64,000 nt of DNA from Trissonchulus latispiculum (taxonomy: Eukaryota; Nematoda; Enoplea; Enoplida; Ironidae). Below the pieces are notes generated by a model that was not told the origin of the DNA, ran no database searches, and was given only the letters and a program-made list of their open reading frames with translations. The position numbers and the translations under genes were made by a program. Each line of letters begins with the position of its first letter. The stretch's first letter is position 1. Of the stretch, positions 44,300 through 56,700 are shown in pieces. The stretch spans positions 41,074-105,073 of the forward strand of contig JASAND010022216.1 in assembly GCA_030248195.1 (NCBI GenBank), written 5' to 3'.

Positions 44300-46160
44300 C
44301 ACATTTCTCTGCAGCAGTCACATAAGCTATTTGGTATAATCATGAATCTTGCTGATTTCATTGATCAGCCTGGACCGTCTAGTCGAAATATGCAGGTTAA
44401 TTCCTAAGAATACATCGTAGCCTGCTGCGACGAAATATTATCAACAGTGGCTACTAAATGAGAATTATCAGTCACAACCACAACCTGACGCAGTTTTATT
44501 CGTCCAAAACTCTACCTATGATGTTTGCACCGCCTGCTTCAACAATATTTTATCAACTGACTACGCCATTAGTCAGAGCCGTCATTTCTTCATCCAGACT
44601 GCCTCGATGAGTGTACTAGAAGTTGCTATCTGTCTCACATGCTGAACCGAGATGGAACATGACGGATTACTAAATAAACACTTACATAGTCGTTGATGGA
44701 GGTAGCTATTAATGCTGTCTCATCTGTATCAGATCAGTGTAACGACACATTACTTATGAGTAAAAGCACATCAATTTTAAGAAACCATATAATTATTAAT
44801 TGGAAGGTTATGTTACCAACACCTCCTATTATGACAACACAAAACTCTTTACTTAAAATTCGCTTTATTTTGTTTCTTTTGTCTCAAGCACATCCTTCAA
44901 ATCGTTATCAAACAGCAGATACTTTGCCAGATTTTGCTAGCACCTGGCTTTTTCAAAATGTTGTCATACGACCTACGGAATATTCGGCTTAAGTTTTGAT
45001 CAGTATGCGCCAAAATGTACACTGCGAATTAAATATATGTTTTTGTGTTTACTACATTTAATATTTAGACTGCTTTATTATTGGTGGACAACACCGAACA
45101 TCCTGTAAAATCTTATTAAGTTAATATTCTTGATCATATAAGGAACACTCGAAATTCTTTACGTCCTGCAGAACAAAATACACAAATTTTTTTTGAACCA
45201 ATGTGAGCAGTTCAAAGCCTGTTTGACAAGACAATCCACCACGTAGTAGTCATGGGGCCAATTGCATAAGGATCTACTAGCTGCGGAATCCGCATTCTTG
45301 GTTTTGCATAAACGATACCAGTGCGATTCCAGTTCGATACCAGTTCGATACCAGTGCGAGTCAAGCTACGTCTTAGTTCCTAGTAGCACTAGAGCTAGTC
45401 TGAGTTGAATAAATGTACTAGGTCTACGCTAGGAATCTACTAGTGTTAGTAAAATCGTCTAGTCAAATTTTTGAGTGGAATGTCAAACAACGCAGAACTA
45501 AGATGAATCAGCAAGCTTAATTATAGATCCTTTACTTAATGCATAAATAAAATCACGAGTACATAATCATTAGAATCTAGCAAACAGACTCTCTGAGGGC
45601 AAAAACTAAGCTGTGCATCACCCACACATTGCTCATGTCTTACACCGTTCCTATGTGGGCACGTGTCCAAACTAGATCGTTCACTAGCTAATAGCCTAAC
45701 TACAAGTTGAAATTAACAGGGTCCCAATTTGGATTAGGGGACTTTAGGTTCCATATATGCATGCGAAAATAAGTGAGTGAGCAACCTATATAATTATGAT
45801 CTTCATACACATGATGGAATTTTCAGGAATTTCTGTGCCACGAAAGCGAAAATTGCAACAGGCAAGACATTAATAGATAACTGATATAGATTAGCTATAT
45901 CATTAGTGCAAGTAAATCTACTATGAAATGTATTTCCAGACATGCTTTGTAGTTTTACTTGTTCAAATACCTATGCCATCTAACAAACTCGACTTTGCAT
46001 AGCAGCACAAATTTCAAAAATTGCTGGAAAAAGTACTAATTCTGAAATGTTTATTACTTGAAAAATCTGTTCTGTTGGTGCGACATTTCACGTGATTTTG
46101 TGAGTTGGGTTTGACTCAAACAAAAGAAGATTTGAGTTTCCGACGTGTCACATAATTGTA
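44300..46160. other. Large channel intron, distal part
   Basis: Contains short CGATACCAGTGCGATTCCAG tandem units at 45312-45361 beside GGCCAATTGCATAAGGATCT (possible MITE end at 45256). No exon supported. Confidence 0.45.
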
Positions 46161-46164
46161 ACCA

Positions 46165-46345
46165 TACGTGTGCTTGGGAGGGATTGGGAGGGGGTTTTTC
46201 TCCCCCCCCCCCCAGACCTGAGCTTACCCCCCCAGAGGGGTCCCTCACCCCCCAGAGTCCATATTTTCCCGGTAAAAAACCAGAAAAATCCGGTTTTTCG
46301 GCGGCCTTCGGCCGCCCTTCACCCCCCCCCCCCACATTTCCCCTC
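46165..46345. repeat. G/C homopolymer patch
   Basis: GGGAGGGATTGGGAGGGGG, then C13, CCCCCCC, CCCCCC and C13 runs within 180 bases, and a GGCGGCCTTCGGCCGCC palindrome. Strong G-quadruplex potential; about 90 bases before the pre-TM2 exon. Confidence 0.85.
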
Positions 46346-46430
46346 CTGCACATGCCTGATTGTAACTGGTACTGCGACTATGTCAATGTCAGTTTTTCAT
46401 TTTCTCTACTTTTCGTTTCCTTAATTTTAG

Positions 46431-46504
46431 GACAAAGTTTTCTTCGATCAACGTATACATGTCATAAAGTCTATTCACGTTTGCAGTCAGTATCAGCTTA
46501 TACG
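46431..46504 (+). CDS. DEG/ENaC pre-TM2 exon
   Basis: Acceptor CTTAATTTTAG, donor ATACG|GTAATT, phase 0 to 2. Frame: DKVFFDQRIHVIKSIHVCSQ, then YQLIR. The pattern V-F-F-x-x-x-x-V-x-x-I-x-x-x-x-x-Y-x-L corresponds to the L-x-V-Y-F-E-x-L-x-V-x-x-I-x-Q-x-P-x-Y-x-L strand that leads into TM2. The frame then flows in phase into the exon at 46712. Confidence 0.65.
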
Positions 46505-46711
46505 GTAATTGCGGATACAGTGCTAGCACGTATTTACACGATAATTTCCTGCCCTCAAAATGTCTAACCAAATTAAGATAATTTCAACCGTCCTCAAAAG
46601 GATGTCAGCTCTCCGGACACTGTACACCGTTAAATAGTTTATTTTTAATGCGTTTGTGGAAGAAAACAAGATCAATCATTGTTTATTGCTTTTTTAGTTT
46701 CGAGTTTGCAG

Positions 46712-46747
46712 GGATGTCTCTGCTGGTGGGTTCGCTTAGGAGTTCCA
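46712..46747 (+). CDS. DEG/ENaC TM2 pore exon (one base short)
   Basis: Acceptor GAGTTTGCAG; donor TTCCA|GTGAGC. Read in phase 2 it gives D-V-S-A-G-G-F-A and then TAG. With one more T in the GCTTAG run it would continue L-G-V-P and exit in phase 0, exactly as the following exon requires. D-I-G-G-x-x-G-L-x-x-G-A-S is the family consensus; here the G-x-S selectivity filter would read G-V-P. Small exon, so the assignment rests on its position and phase. Confidence 0.55.
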
Positions 46748-46890
46748 GTGAGCTTGAGGCTAAATGCTTGACGTGGTAAAACACAATCGACGAAATCATA
46801 GAAAATGCAAAAGAGAAACTTTATCTAGGTTATGATTTGAAAATCGAAAAGCAGTATGCTGTTTATGCATAATTGTTTTCTTGGTTTTAG

Positions 46891-46980
46891 ATTTTTCAAA
46901 CAATCTTCACTTGTGTCACATTCTGTCTATTTTTCACGACACATATCTGTAACAGTAAGCAGAGCGGTATTCAGAGAAGG
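46891..46980 (+). CDS. DEG/ENaC TM2 exon
   Basis: Acceptor TTGGTTTTAG, donor AGG|GTGAGT, phases 0 and 0. Frame: IFQTIFTCVTFCLFFTTHIC, then NSKQSGIQRR. A hydrophobic segment of about 20 residues ending in basic residues fits the end of TM2 and the start of the cytoplasmic tail. The next exon of the tail was not recognised. Confidence 0.62.
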
Positions 46981-47108
46981 GTGAGTGCATAAACTGAGTT
47001 GCCAGCAGCAGCTAAAAGCGGCATGTGGTCTGCATGGAGGCTATCAAACAAATACTTGCGACCACTTTAGACTTCCTTAGGCCAAACTTTTCCCGATGAA
47101 ACGTCCAC
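46981..47108. other. Sequence after the TM2 exon
   Basis: Donor GTGAGT, then intron; no tail exon found. Confidence 0.5.
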
Positions 47109-47953
47109 CTGGAGCCGATGTTATCAAGCATCTCCACTCGGTTTGAAACCTCAACGCAGGCTGAAATAGCAGGGTTGGAATTGAAATTGGGGTTGAGTTC
47201 TGACTCAATGTTATCGTTAAATTTGTGTTGAAAATTTGAGTTGATTTTCGGGTTAAAATCGCTGAATCTGAACCGTCCTCAGCAAGGAGAGTTGAGATTT
47301 CAACCCGGACTCAGGCAACAAAGAGACACCCTTTCGTACCTGTTTGACCAGTTTGTTGTATCGTTAGTTAATACAAAAATATAGGAAAACGCTTGAGTAA
47401 CCTATGTTTTGTGCTACTGTCTTGTGTGTGTAGTCATCACATGAGGTTGTAACTGCAGGTTAGTGTTGGTCGGATATCGGAAGAACTTTACGACACAGTA
47501 TACAATAGCTAATGAACGGCACTCAACTGCTGCAGCTGCGCTGCTATTCTATGCTAAGCTCAATCATTTATTTTTTTAATTTAATTCTAACATAATTAAT
47601 GGAATCAATTATCAGTTTTCAAAAACTGGTGTTTTCATACCATGAAACACGACAGTCAGTATAAACTATGTCAACATTCACTTTTTAAGTTTCATAAAAA
47701 TTACTGGCTATTGCATGCCTGATATTGATTTTTATTAACTTATTAAGCTGAACTGAAATGAACTTATTAAACTGATTAAATTATGAACTTATTTTTAAGC
47801 TGATTTTAAACCATTATAAAAATTGGATGGAAAACGGGGTTGGAGCAAGCCAACACGTGTTCAATTAACCAAACCCAGGAATTTTAAGGATGAACCCAAA
47901 CATGTGTGCAACCCGGATTCAACTCAGCCTCAGTTTGATAACGTAGGCCCCAG
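47109..47953. mobile_element. TIR element, CTGGAGCC...GGCCCCAG
   Basis: Left CTGGAGCCGATGTTATCAAG, right TTTGATAACGTAGGCCCCAG, inverted. GGGTTGAG/CTCAACCC-like subterminal repeats. No coding capacity. Confidence 0.8.
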
Positions 47954-48141
47954 AAGACACTCTTCCATGTAAGAATTTCGTAAGCAGTGCTTATCTATAG
48001 TGCAGCATTGAATGAAAGTTTTATTTGCATGTTATTATGACACATGTCTTGCCATTCACAAACCATATTGAATGTAGTACAAATATTTGTGCTAACCAAC
48101 CAATTCAATTTCAAATCATTTCGATTGCTGGTATCTGCGTC

Positions 48142-49316
48142 TACAGACCTGCACGGGCCGAATTTTTACGGCCCGTCCCGGTCCGGCCCGTGAAAAAATT
48201 TTCTCGGCCCGCCCGGCCCGGCCCGTGAAAGGTTTCGGCCCGCTCGGCCCGGCCCGTCAAATTTTTCGGCCCGCCCGGCCCGGCCCGCGAAATTTTTCAT
48301 TCTTTCAGAAAATGCAAAATTTCAAAAAATGCCAAATTTATTATTGAAATTCAGTTTGAAGTCTCTATGTTGTAATAGCAAAAATTACGTCAATGAATTG
48401 AGAGATTTGACATTAATTTTGAGAATAAACTTTTGCAATTAATAGTTTAAATTGCGTTTTCCAAATTTAAACCTTTTGAAGTGCTGTTTTGAATGTTATG
48501 AACCCCAGGGTTATGCTGGACAACATCTGAAACGATAAAGGCCAGTTCATACTAGGCAACTTTGGGGTAAGGTAGTTGAAGCAACTTGGTTGCTTCAACC
48601 AAGTTGCTCAAAAGTTGCCCAATGTGAATGTAGTGGCAACTGAGAAAAAAGTTGCCGCAACCAAGCTGCCGCAATCGGGCGATTGGGCGATTTCTAGCGG
48701 CGACTAACACGTTGATTGGTCGATACAAATTATAAAATAGGCGCGCTAGAATTCCTGCATATGATAGGTTGTTGCTTCAACTAGTTGAATCCACTGTTTG
48801 TGCAAGTTGCTGCAACTTTTTCGTGTGGGAACTGACGTTGCGGCAACGAAGTTGCTCCAAAGTTGCCTAGTGTGAACTGGCCTTACTTTTTGAGTGTCTT
48901 TTCACGATTCAAAAAATGAGCATAAGCATTACTGATTATACAGATAACGCTAAAATTTGAAGGATATCCAGCATTTATTTAACAATTTAATCGACTATTT
49001 AATTTAAACCGAATACACAGTAAAACATTTATGAAATGAAAATGTTGAAACTAATTCCTGAAAAGGAGTGTTAATGTGTACGAAATATGATCAAAAAGCA
49101 CAAAAGCTTTGAAGGTAAACATTTGAGTTATTTTTCATTAGTAAAATCTCGCAAAAATAATTTGAGCAGGCCGGAAACTCGGCCCGTGGCCCGGCCCGGC
49201 CCGTGAGCTTCGGCGCGCGGCCCGGCCTGGCCCGTGAACTTCGGCCGTTGGCCCGCTCGGCCCGGCCCGCGAGCCGGGCTGGGCTGGGCCGGGCCGCGGG
49301 CCGTAATGCAGGCCTC
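48142..49316. mobile_element. GGCCCG-rich TIR element with 10-base target duplication
   Basis: TATCTGCGTC flanks both sides (48132-48141 and 49317-49326). Ends CCTGCACGGGCCG and CGGGCCGTAATGCAGG are inverted, with arrays of GGCCCGGCCCGTGAA at both ends (48155-48300, 49170-49305). Structure is that of a hAT-like non-autonomous element. A second element is nested at 48538-48884. Confidence 0.87.
48538..48884. mobile_element. Nested TIR element AAGGCCAGTTCA
   Basis: AAGGCCAGTTCATACTAGGC at left; GCCTAGTGTGAACTGGCCTT at right, inverted over about 28 bases. AAGTTGC/GCAACTT repeats inside. Lies entirely within 48142-49316, hence younger. Confidence 0.87.
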
Positions 49317-49399
49317 TATCTGCGTCGTAAGCTGCGTTGTTGAATCTCATCAGAGTGTTGCATATATGTAAAACTCTATTTCAAGCGAAAAACACTATT

Positions 49400-50640
49400 A
49401 AAGCAAAGGCTAACTGAAAACTACCCCCCCCCTCGCTCGCCAGGGGTTACCAGGCGAGTGGTAAGCAAAAACAAAAAGCATGTTAGTTTAATTTATTTTT
49501 ATTAAAGACAAGGCTTGGGGGGTGAAAAAGGTCCCCCCGGGTCTCTGTCTTTAAAATTTGTTTAAACATTTACCAAGCCACGGCTACAAAGCTCAACGCA
49601 ACACACAAGGCTGATCAGATTGGGAGAATGTACCATCTGCATCAATCGGCCGCAAACATGAGACTTTGGATCCTAAGGATCCCACAATAAATAAAATTAC
49701 AATGTTTTGTTTTTCAAACGGGCCAGCTGGCACCGGACTTTAGCAATCCCCCTTCCCGCCTATGTCAATTAATTGTCCGAGAGTTAAGGGGCGGCCGCCT
49801 TCAGGTGGAGCTGCCGAGGTGCGTTCATCACATAGACGGTGATGGACAAATCTCCAGCCTTGGTAAACGCCTCGGGTAATTGTGAAGACAATTATTCGGT
49901 GTCAGCCAATCACCCTTCCCCAATAGTCAAAATTTAAAATTATCGTGGCTGACACTACTCCTAACCGGTGCACATCCAACTGCAGTGGGGCGTACGAAAA
50001 ACAAACTACCCGACACTTGGTTAGCTGAAAGTGAAAACATTAGGATTAAACTAGATCCGCTTTCTGCGGATAGAAGTTTGATGCATGAACTTTAGAGAGA
50101 CTGCATGAGGTGTCCTGGATTAGGGCGACGCAACCATTTTATTCCAAAACACACTCGCACCCGTCTGTCCCATTCCGAACACGTATCGGATCGCTTCCAC
50201 AATCTCCTCTCGGCCAATTTTGATGAAATTTTGAGGGTAGCGTGCCAGATGAGTCCTGACTTCAGGAGTTTACAAATTTCAAATTTTCAAAACATTCTAA
50301 AAGTATATACAGAAACATTTTACTAAAATCGACACAGTTTTAAACATTCTAAAAGTAAGCAGACCACTGCTCCTAGGCACCGTCTCCGGTTGCAGACGTT
50401 TTTTATGCACCGCCTCAATTACCTTCTTCTTCTTTCTTTAATCCTTTATGTCCGTTGTTTTCCTTCTTAGTTTTAACGACAGCCCGCTGGCTCCTAATTT
50501 GACCCTCAAGAAATGATGCACCCTCCAGAACATTCCGGAAATACGATAAATAGGGGGGCCGAATTGTATGCGTGGCAAGGCAGAAAGTGGCCTGGAGTCT
50601 GGCAGCAGAGCGGGAGCCGGCGCAGTGGAATTAAGTTAAC
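49400..50640. other. Gene-free stretch with G/C patches
   Basis: Composition is more GC-rich than the surroundings (49740-49990) without a recognised product; possibly a mobile-element body. Confidence 0.4.
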
Positions 50641-50649
50641 TTTCGTAAG

Positions 50650-50790
50650 TAGTGCTGGGCTTGACACCCTTACACTGAGATCACACGGGTTCGTTGGAGT
50701 TGGAAGTGCTGGATTTGACACCCTTACACTGAGATCGTTATAGTTCGTTCAATCACTCTGGACTTGGGCTTGACACCCTCAGCCTGGCAC
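50650..50790. repeat. Tandem units around TTGACACCCTTACACTGAGA
   Basis: Two close copies (50650-50687, 50705-50744) and a partial third (GGCTTGACACCCTCAGCCTGG, 50766). Confidence 0.8.
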
Positions 50791-50799
50791 ACAAAGTCT

Positions 50800-52530
50800 A
50801 CTGTGGATCGTTTGTAAGCCTCAATCAATGGATAACTAACTAGACGACGATCAATGACAGCTTAACCAACTAGACAAGTCCCTTATTTAGTTTCATTCAA
50901 TTTGCACAGCAAACTTCTTTCTTTAGGTCGCATGTTTACAACCACAAAACTACTGAGCAATCCTCCAGCAATTCCAAACTTGCAGCTACTTTTGTATATA
51001 CTATTATAATCCCCGCCTTCTATTCACCTGTCGTTTTCTAGAAGTTCCCTTGTTTGTTCGTTTTTTAAATATTTTTGATGCTGCTGATTTCTAAACTCGG
51101 GCCTCTTAGTCTTCAAGTAGCATCGGCCTCTTTGAACCTATTCTTTTGTTATCTATTCTCAACTTCTGCGACTTTCCGTGGAAACATAAAAACTCTTAAA
51201 CTTTCTTTGAAACATTACTCAAAATTCCTATCTTATGGTAATTCTAGGAATTAATTGCCTTAAGAATTTCTCAAAACACAATTCTTTCAACAAATCAATG
51301 TAAAGCAGGCGCAGTTATAGCTACCCAATAGCATCTAAGCAGCAAGTCTTACGGTAGTTGCATCACGCCAGTATCCACGAAACATAGCTGCAATTCGGCA
51401 GCACAACAACCCAACAGTTGTATAGTTACATTATACGTAAGCACTGCCTGCATTAGGAAGCAATAATTATATATGAAATATATAACTTTTTAGCTATCGT
51501 GGATAATTTATATTTCCTTAATTCATTGACATTATGGCTAGAATTGTCTTTGAATTTTTGTCGATATTTGAGTTATAAATAACGGTCTTGTTGGTGATTT
51601 GTAACATCACTTAACCTTTAATAATGGAACATTCAAATCCCCGCTGCTTAAAACTTTATTACAATTTTTTTATTGATAAAATTCAGTCGAAAATTAGATT
51701 TAGACGACGACGACTGACGACTGTCGACTTTAGATAAGATACTTACTAGAGGCTGTTTATTAGCGTACTGTATATAAGACATTAGTTGACGTATATGTAC
51801 AGGGCAAGGTATCCATGTTGGTCAATAGAGAATATACGCCCCTCTTGATAAAGTGTATGGTTTTATGGTCATAGGCATTTTATAGTTTAGGACTTTCGAG
51901 TTTTATAGTCAATATTTATTTTTGCAATGTGACTATTATTTTATTGGAACGCCTTTGCACACCGACATTCCCGTACCTACACGTTTGTGCATGTTGTTGC
52001 AAGGAGCTGAAGTACGTGTGTTAACAACCATTTACTTGAGTTTGTATTTTAAAAAGCGAAGGACGCGAGGTAAGATGATAACAGAAAGGAAATAAATAAG
52101 TCTTTGTTTATGCCAAATGTTGGGGAAATTAATGTAAACCAAATTGTATTTCTTTTTAGAATTTATGGCTAACTGCTGTTCCGCGAATATAAATTTATAG
52201 TGCATACTGAGAGCTTTTTCTTGGCGAACGAAACACTTTCATAGGCCGTTTGTTAGTGATGGTGTGATGCTCTCAGAAATTTTCCTAGCAAAGAGGCGCA
52301 AGAGGAATTTTTGAGGTTTTCTTTTGTTTTTATGTATATCCGATGAGGCCAGCAAAACATAAATGTAGAAAAAGCGCAAAGCATGCTATGTCCGTATAGC
52401 GTTTTTATAGCAAGGCTGATATAAATAGAACAACGACAAAAACATTTCCAGCGTTAGAAGAGCTCCGGTGTTTTTGTTTCTATGTAATAACATTCGAATG
52501 TCTTTTCTTTTCATTTAGGGAAGCAAATTT
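50800..52530. other. AT-rich gene-free stretch
   Basis: Nothing recognised on either strand. Confidence 0.45.
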
Positions 52531-52536
52531 CATATT

Positions 52537-53460
52537 GTGTGTTTGACAATGGTTGATCTGAGGAATGGGCCTGGTCGCGGTCGTGGTCGGGGCCGTGGGC
52601 GCTGCCGTGTCAGGGGAGCCAGTGGGCCTCTTCCTCCTTTCTCTGCCAATCACCTGGTTTCCGTACGGTCCATGCCTACTGTGGCGTTGGACGCGCCTGG
52701 CCAAGCCGCTGCTGAAAGCGCAGTCGCCGTGCCTTAGGCGGCCCTCTGGACACTGACTGCGCTGATAGAACAAGGGGAGGGTGCGCGGGAACAGGTGGGA
52801 CCGGCCACTGCCCGGCTCGCCTGTTCCTGCCAGCGGTTAGATTTCCGCTTGCGGCAGGTGGAGCGGACCGATAACCCGGATCATCCCCGGCCGCCCAGTG
52901 TATAAATACTGGTAGTTGGGGTTGGAAGGAGTATTTTTGTTTCGTTGGAGGGTGGCATTTTGTTTTGATTAAGGTATGAATGTTTTATTTTTTAACCAGC
53001 GTTTATGAAGTCATTTTGAAGACTTGAAGGGGAATGCGATTTACTGGAGAGGCGCAAAGTTAAATTAGCACTCATTGGTGTAGGGAAGAGATGGAGGTGT
53101 GCATTCTCACGCAATAATAAATATCATTTTCTCATTTAGATTTCTTATTGATTGAACGGATTCTTCCGAACCATGAGCCCTCGCCTCCTCCCGGCGAACT
53201 TCCATCGGAACAGGCAGGAACAGGTATTTGCCAACTCGAAGATTGCCTGGGGTGGACGAATGAAATTAGAGGCAGGCTGGGGGGAGTCTGGCGAGAGTTG
53301 GAGTGGATTGAGACTCGTGCCTCGCCCTAAAACTCCTAAAATACAGTGAGTTAAAAAGTGGGGAGGCGGTTCCAGCAGGAGGGGGTCGTTACCGAGGGCA
53401 AAGCTGCTACTGCCTGTCGCTTTCGGGCAGGCCGACGCCATCATTTCTTCAGGAAATTAG
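52537..53460 (+). other. GC-rich island with TATA box, possible element promoter
   Basis: GC-rich, unlike its flanks. Contains an open frame beginning MVDLRNGPGRGRGRGRGR (66 codons), a hairpin GGAACAGG...CCTGTTCC (52789-52829) and GTATAAATAC at 52900 followed by 25-30 bases of G/T-rich sequence suitable for transcription start. A second short frame (53152-53349) follows. May be the promoter of a real gene outside the model or a retroelement; unresolved. Confidence 0.35.
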
Positions 53461-56420
53461 CCTGAAGTCTAAGGTAAAAAATTCGTTTTTATTTTTAAGG
53501 TTTGTGTTGAATAACCTGAACCAAGAGGAATTCGGGTATATGGCTCCTTTTGTGCCATAATATTTATATCGTTAACACCTCTATAACTAGATACATATAT
53601 ATAACGAGTATGTTTTAGGTATTTATATTCTTCCATAGCCCTACTTAGTTTAATAAATTTCCAAGATTTTTGTTAAATTTTCACTTTTGATTAAGGAACT
53701 TTTGAAATATATTAAACTTAGCAGTATATAAAGCAGCAGTACTTAAATTTCTGCTTTGAAGTATAACAATAATAATCGACGTGATATTTAAATGATTTCA
53801 AACTTTATATTACGTAAGCTAATTAGCCATATATTTGCCCTGGGTTATTTAACGCGGTGCCCTTTTCTATTCAAGCATATTTTTAGGAAGTGAAGAGACA
53901 CCCCATTTAGTTCAAACCCTTCCAAAGGACAACCCATTACAAACAATTCTGCGACAGCAATTAATGTTTAATTTAATTTTGTATTTAATTTAAGGCTAAT
54001 TATAGGCTAATTATTATATAATTATAGGCTAATGTGTATTTAATTTAATTTAACTTTTAACGTAACTAACGCACGTAACTAACAACTAAGCAAAACTTCT
54101 ACTACACACAGGTGCTTGAATGAAAAGTTCTTTCACATCCGACAGGCATCATCACTTTATCAATTGTCAATGATTGATCTGACGAAGGTAATTGCACTCT
54201 TTATCCTACTTTTTCGCTATAATGAAAGAGAAAATTAAAATACACATTAGCCTCCTATAATATATTAATATATATAAACTTTATTTTAATGATGATAGCT
54301 TGAAAATGTACTGCTGAATGATTACACACAAACCACAATTGTTTCTAATTTGTAGTTTTTGCAGTCAACAGAATAAAAGTTAAAGCAAAGCTGGGCCATT
54401 AATCCGCAGGGCAATAAAGGAAAAATAAAAGAATAGATCAGCTACCTGCTTGAAACTAATGGGTGGGCGATATGTACGATTTTATTGGTCTGCGAATAAG
54501 CTTTAACTTGTTGCCCACAATAAGAAAAATGACACAGCCAATAATAAATACACAAACGTAGCATATAATGTAGAAAGGTAATGTGCTTTAAGTATGGTCT
54601 TCGGAAGTTTTCCAAGACTTTCAATCTCCAGGAAGGCTACAGACAGTCGCAGTACGGAGCTTAGTCCTTCAAAGTGCTGCAAGCCTACTAAACATTCTTA
54701 CAGAATATAGCCAGGATGTAAGGACAAATAGGTGCCAAGTTTGCTAGTTTAGATTTTGTAATGGTTGTTTGGCGACTGCTTAGTTATATAACTAAAAGTG
54801 GAAAACTGCTCAAATCAACATGTAGCAAACTAGGATAGAATTTACTTCATGCAATTCAAAAGGTTGTTTGAGTGATGAGACCGATCGACTGCTAACTGAA
54901 TATCGAAAATTTTCCTTTTCTGGAGAAAAACCAAGATTACGCATTTGCCCACATAATTCTAGCAAAATGCTGTAATATCATAGCTGTCAAAACGTGCCAC
55001 ATCTTGAACTTAAATTTTTAGTGCAAAGAAATATCGGTTTGCAAACTTTGAGTATAAACGGATGTACACAGCAGATTAGGTCTCAACCGGATGTCAATAA
55101 CCTTAATTTACCAGTGGGATGCATGATGGATAAATTGTAAACGTCACAACACCTGCATATAGTCAGTCAATTTTCCAGTTTACATACCCATCAACAGTCC
55201 TAAGATGCCTGCGTATTGACTCTAGCTGCCTGCAGGTAAATTATTACTGTTATTTGAGATTAGTCCTCTTAGGAAATGATTTTTAAACAAAGGCTTCAAA
55301 AAATTCAATGATCCAGTTTGGTATGTGAATTTGTATTTGTTTATGTCACTACCACCTTTTCTGAAAACAATGAATTCCCTAGCCTTCGAACATCCAAATT
55401 TCAATTTCTTCCTTATATTTGTCATCCTTGATACAGTAATCAGTTTCTTCGCTGGCGCTAACGGATTCCTTCTCAGATCTGCTGTATTTTTTCTGATGCT
55501 ACAGTTTCTGTTTAATTGTTCTGTTGGTAATACTAATAGTAGTTTAATGGTAATGTTCTGATACTATAGTTTCTGTTCTTCTTCAACCAAAGTACAACCT
55601 TATCAAAATTTGCTACAAGCAGTTTACTTAGACTAATCTTTTGTCATATCCACTTCTTCGAATATGTGAAGCTTTGCTTCTGCCCCCCTCATCCTACCTG
55701 CTTTTTATTTTCCGTATAATACAGCTTTTAACCAACTTTTCCTCTTCCATTTATATGCTTTACTTTTTGCATCTCAATTTTTCCTATTCGACCCAAACAC
55801 ATATTTGCTTTGTGTACAGTAGGGCGGTGATGCCCTACTGTCATATTTTATTATTATTTAAAAAGATTCTCCATCAAAAATTAGTCCGAACTTATGTATC
55901 TAGTTTTTGTGAAAATTGCCCCGATAGTCCATAATTTGTGTTTGAAATGTTATAATTGTATGTCTTTTTGCAAAGATAGATCAGCAATTTGTCATTTTGG
56001 TTTCGAAATTCTCTCAAAAGTCTATCTAAAATTTGATTGGCTGGCCAAGTCACGTGTGATCGCGTGATTGCACGTTCTCTCATTATTTCAAAAAGGCCAG
56101 TCAGTCTTAATTTTTGCGCTTGCTTGTGAGGTCGGTTGTTTCTATCTGCTCCGGTCTAAATTTATGCTTTATTGTGTCGTATCTGCTAATCATTGGGGCT
56201 CCCGAGTACTATTGAAATCCGGTGTAGGAGAGTAAATAGCCTCCCATCTGGTGATAGGTGGGACGGGAGTTCCCAATTATATATATATATTATTCGGGGC
56301 AACAAACATTTCTTGCATTTCCTGTCGCTGTATATTATATATTTGCTCTGCTTCAACAATTTATGGTCCATATTCTGGAATTGCCTCTCAATCTGTAAGT
56401 TCCCCCCCCTCCTCTTTTTA
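53461..56420. other. AT-rich gene-free stretch
   Basis: No supported gene; short TA tracts at 54265-54280 and 56279-56290. Confidence 0.4.
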
Positions 56421-56422
56421 TA

Positions 56423-56700
56423 GTAAATATTGTAACACGGCCACTTGGCCTATTGTATTCTAGCTAGGTTTAGCGTGTTTTAGTTCGGTAAGTAGGGTAC
56501 ATAAGGTTTAGGTCTGGGGTAACGTAGTGGGAGTGAGTCTAAGTTTCACGCATATTGGGTAATTCTTAATTGGCGAGGCTTGTCGAGGTCGGCCTGGAAA
56601 TCATCTCCAGTCCGGGTTGTGTATCCAGTCTACAGCGCACAGCACCCCGGTAAAGTTGTTTGGTCGCCATTTATCCAGTCTCTGGGGCCAAAACTTTACA
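56423..56700 (+). repeat. Structured repeat SR, copy c
   Basis: 30 kb from copies a and b. Keeps CGGCCACTTGGCC hairpin, TTCGGTAAGTAGGGT, TTGGCGAGG, CCTGGAAATCATCTCCAG stem and GTAAAGTT...AACTTTAC stem, with most loop sequence changed. Confidence 0.65.

Noticed and set aside
46145..46567. 140-codon Pro-rich frame
   Set aside because: Produced by C homopolymers; the real coding part (46431-46504) is in another frame.
48142..49316. GGCCCG arrays as a CpG-island promoter or CRISPR-like array
   Set aside because: Inverted arrangement and flanking 10-base duplication show a TIR transposon; no CRISPR array exists in the window.
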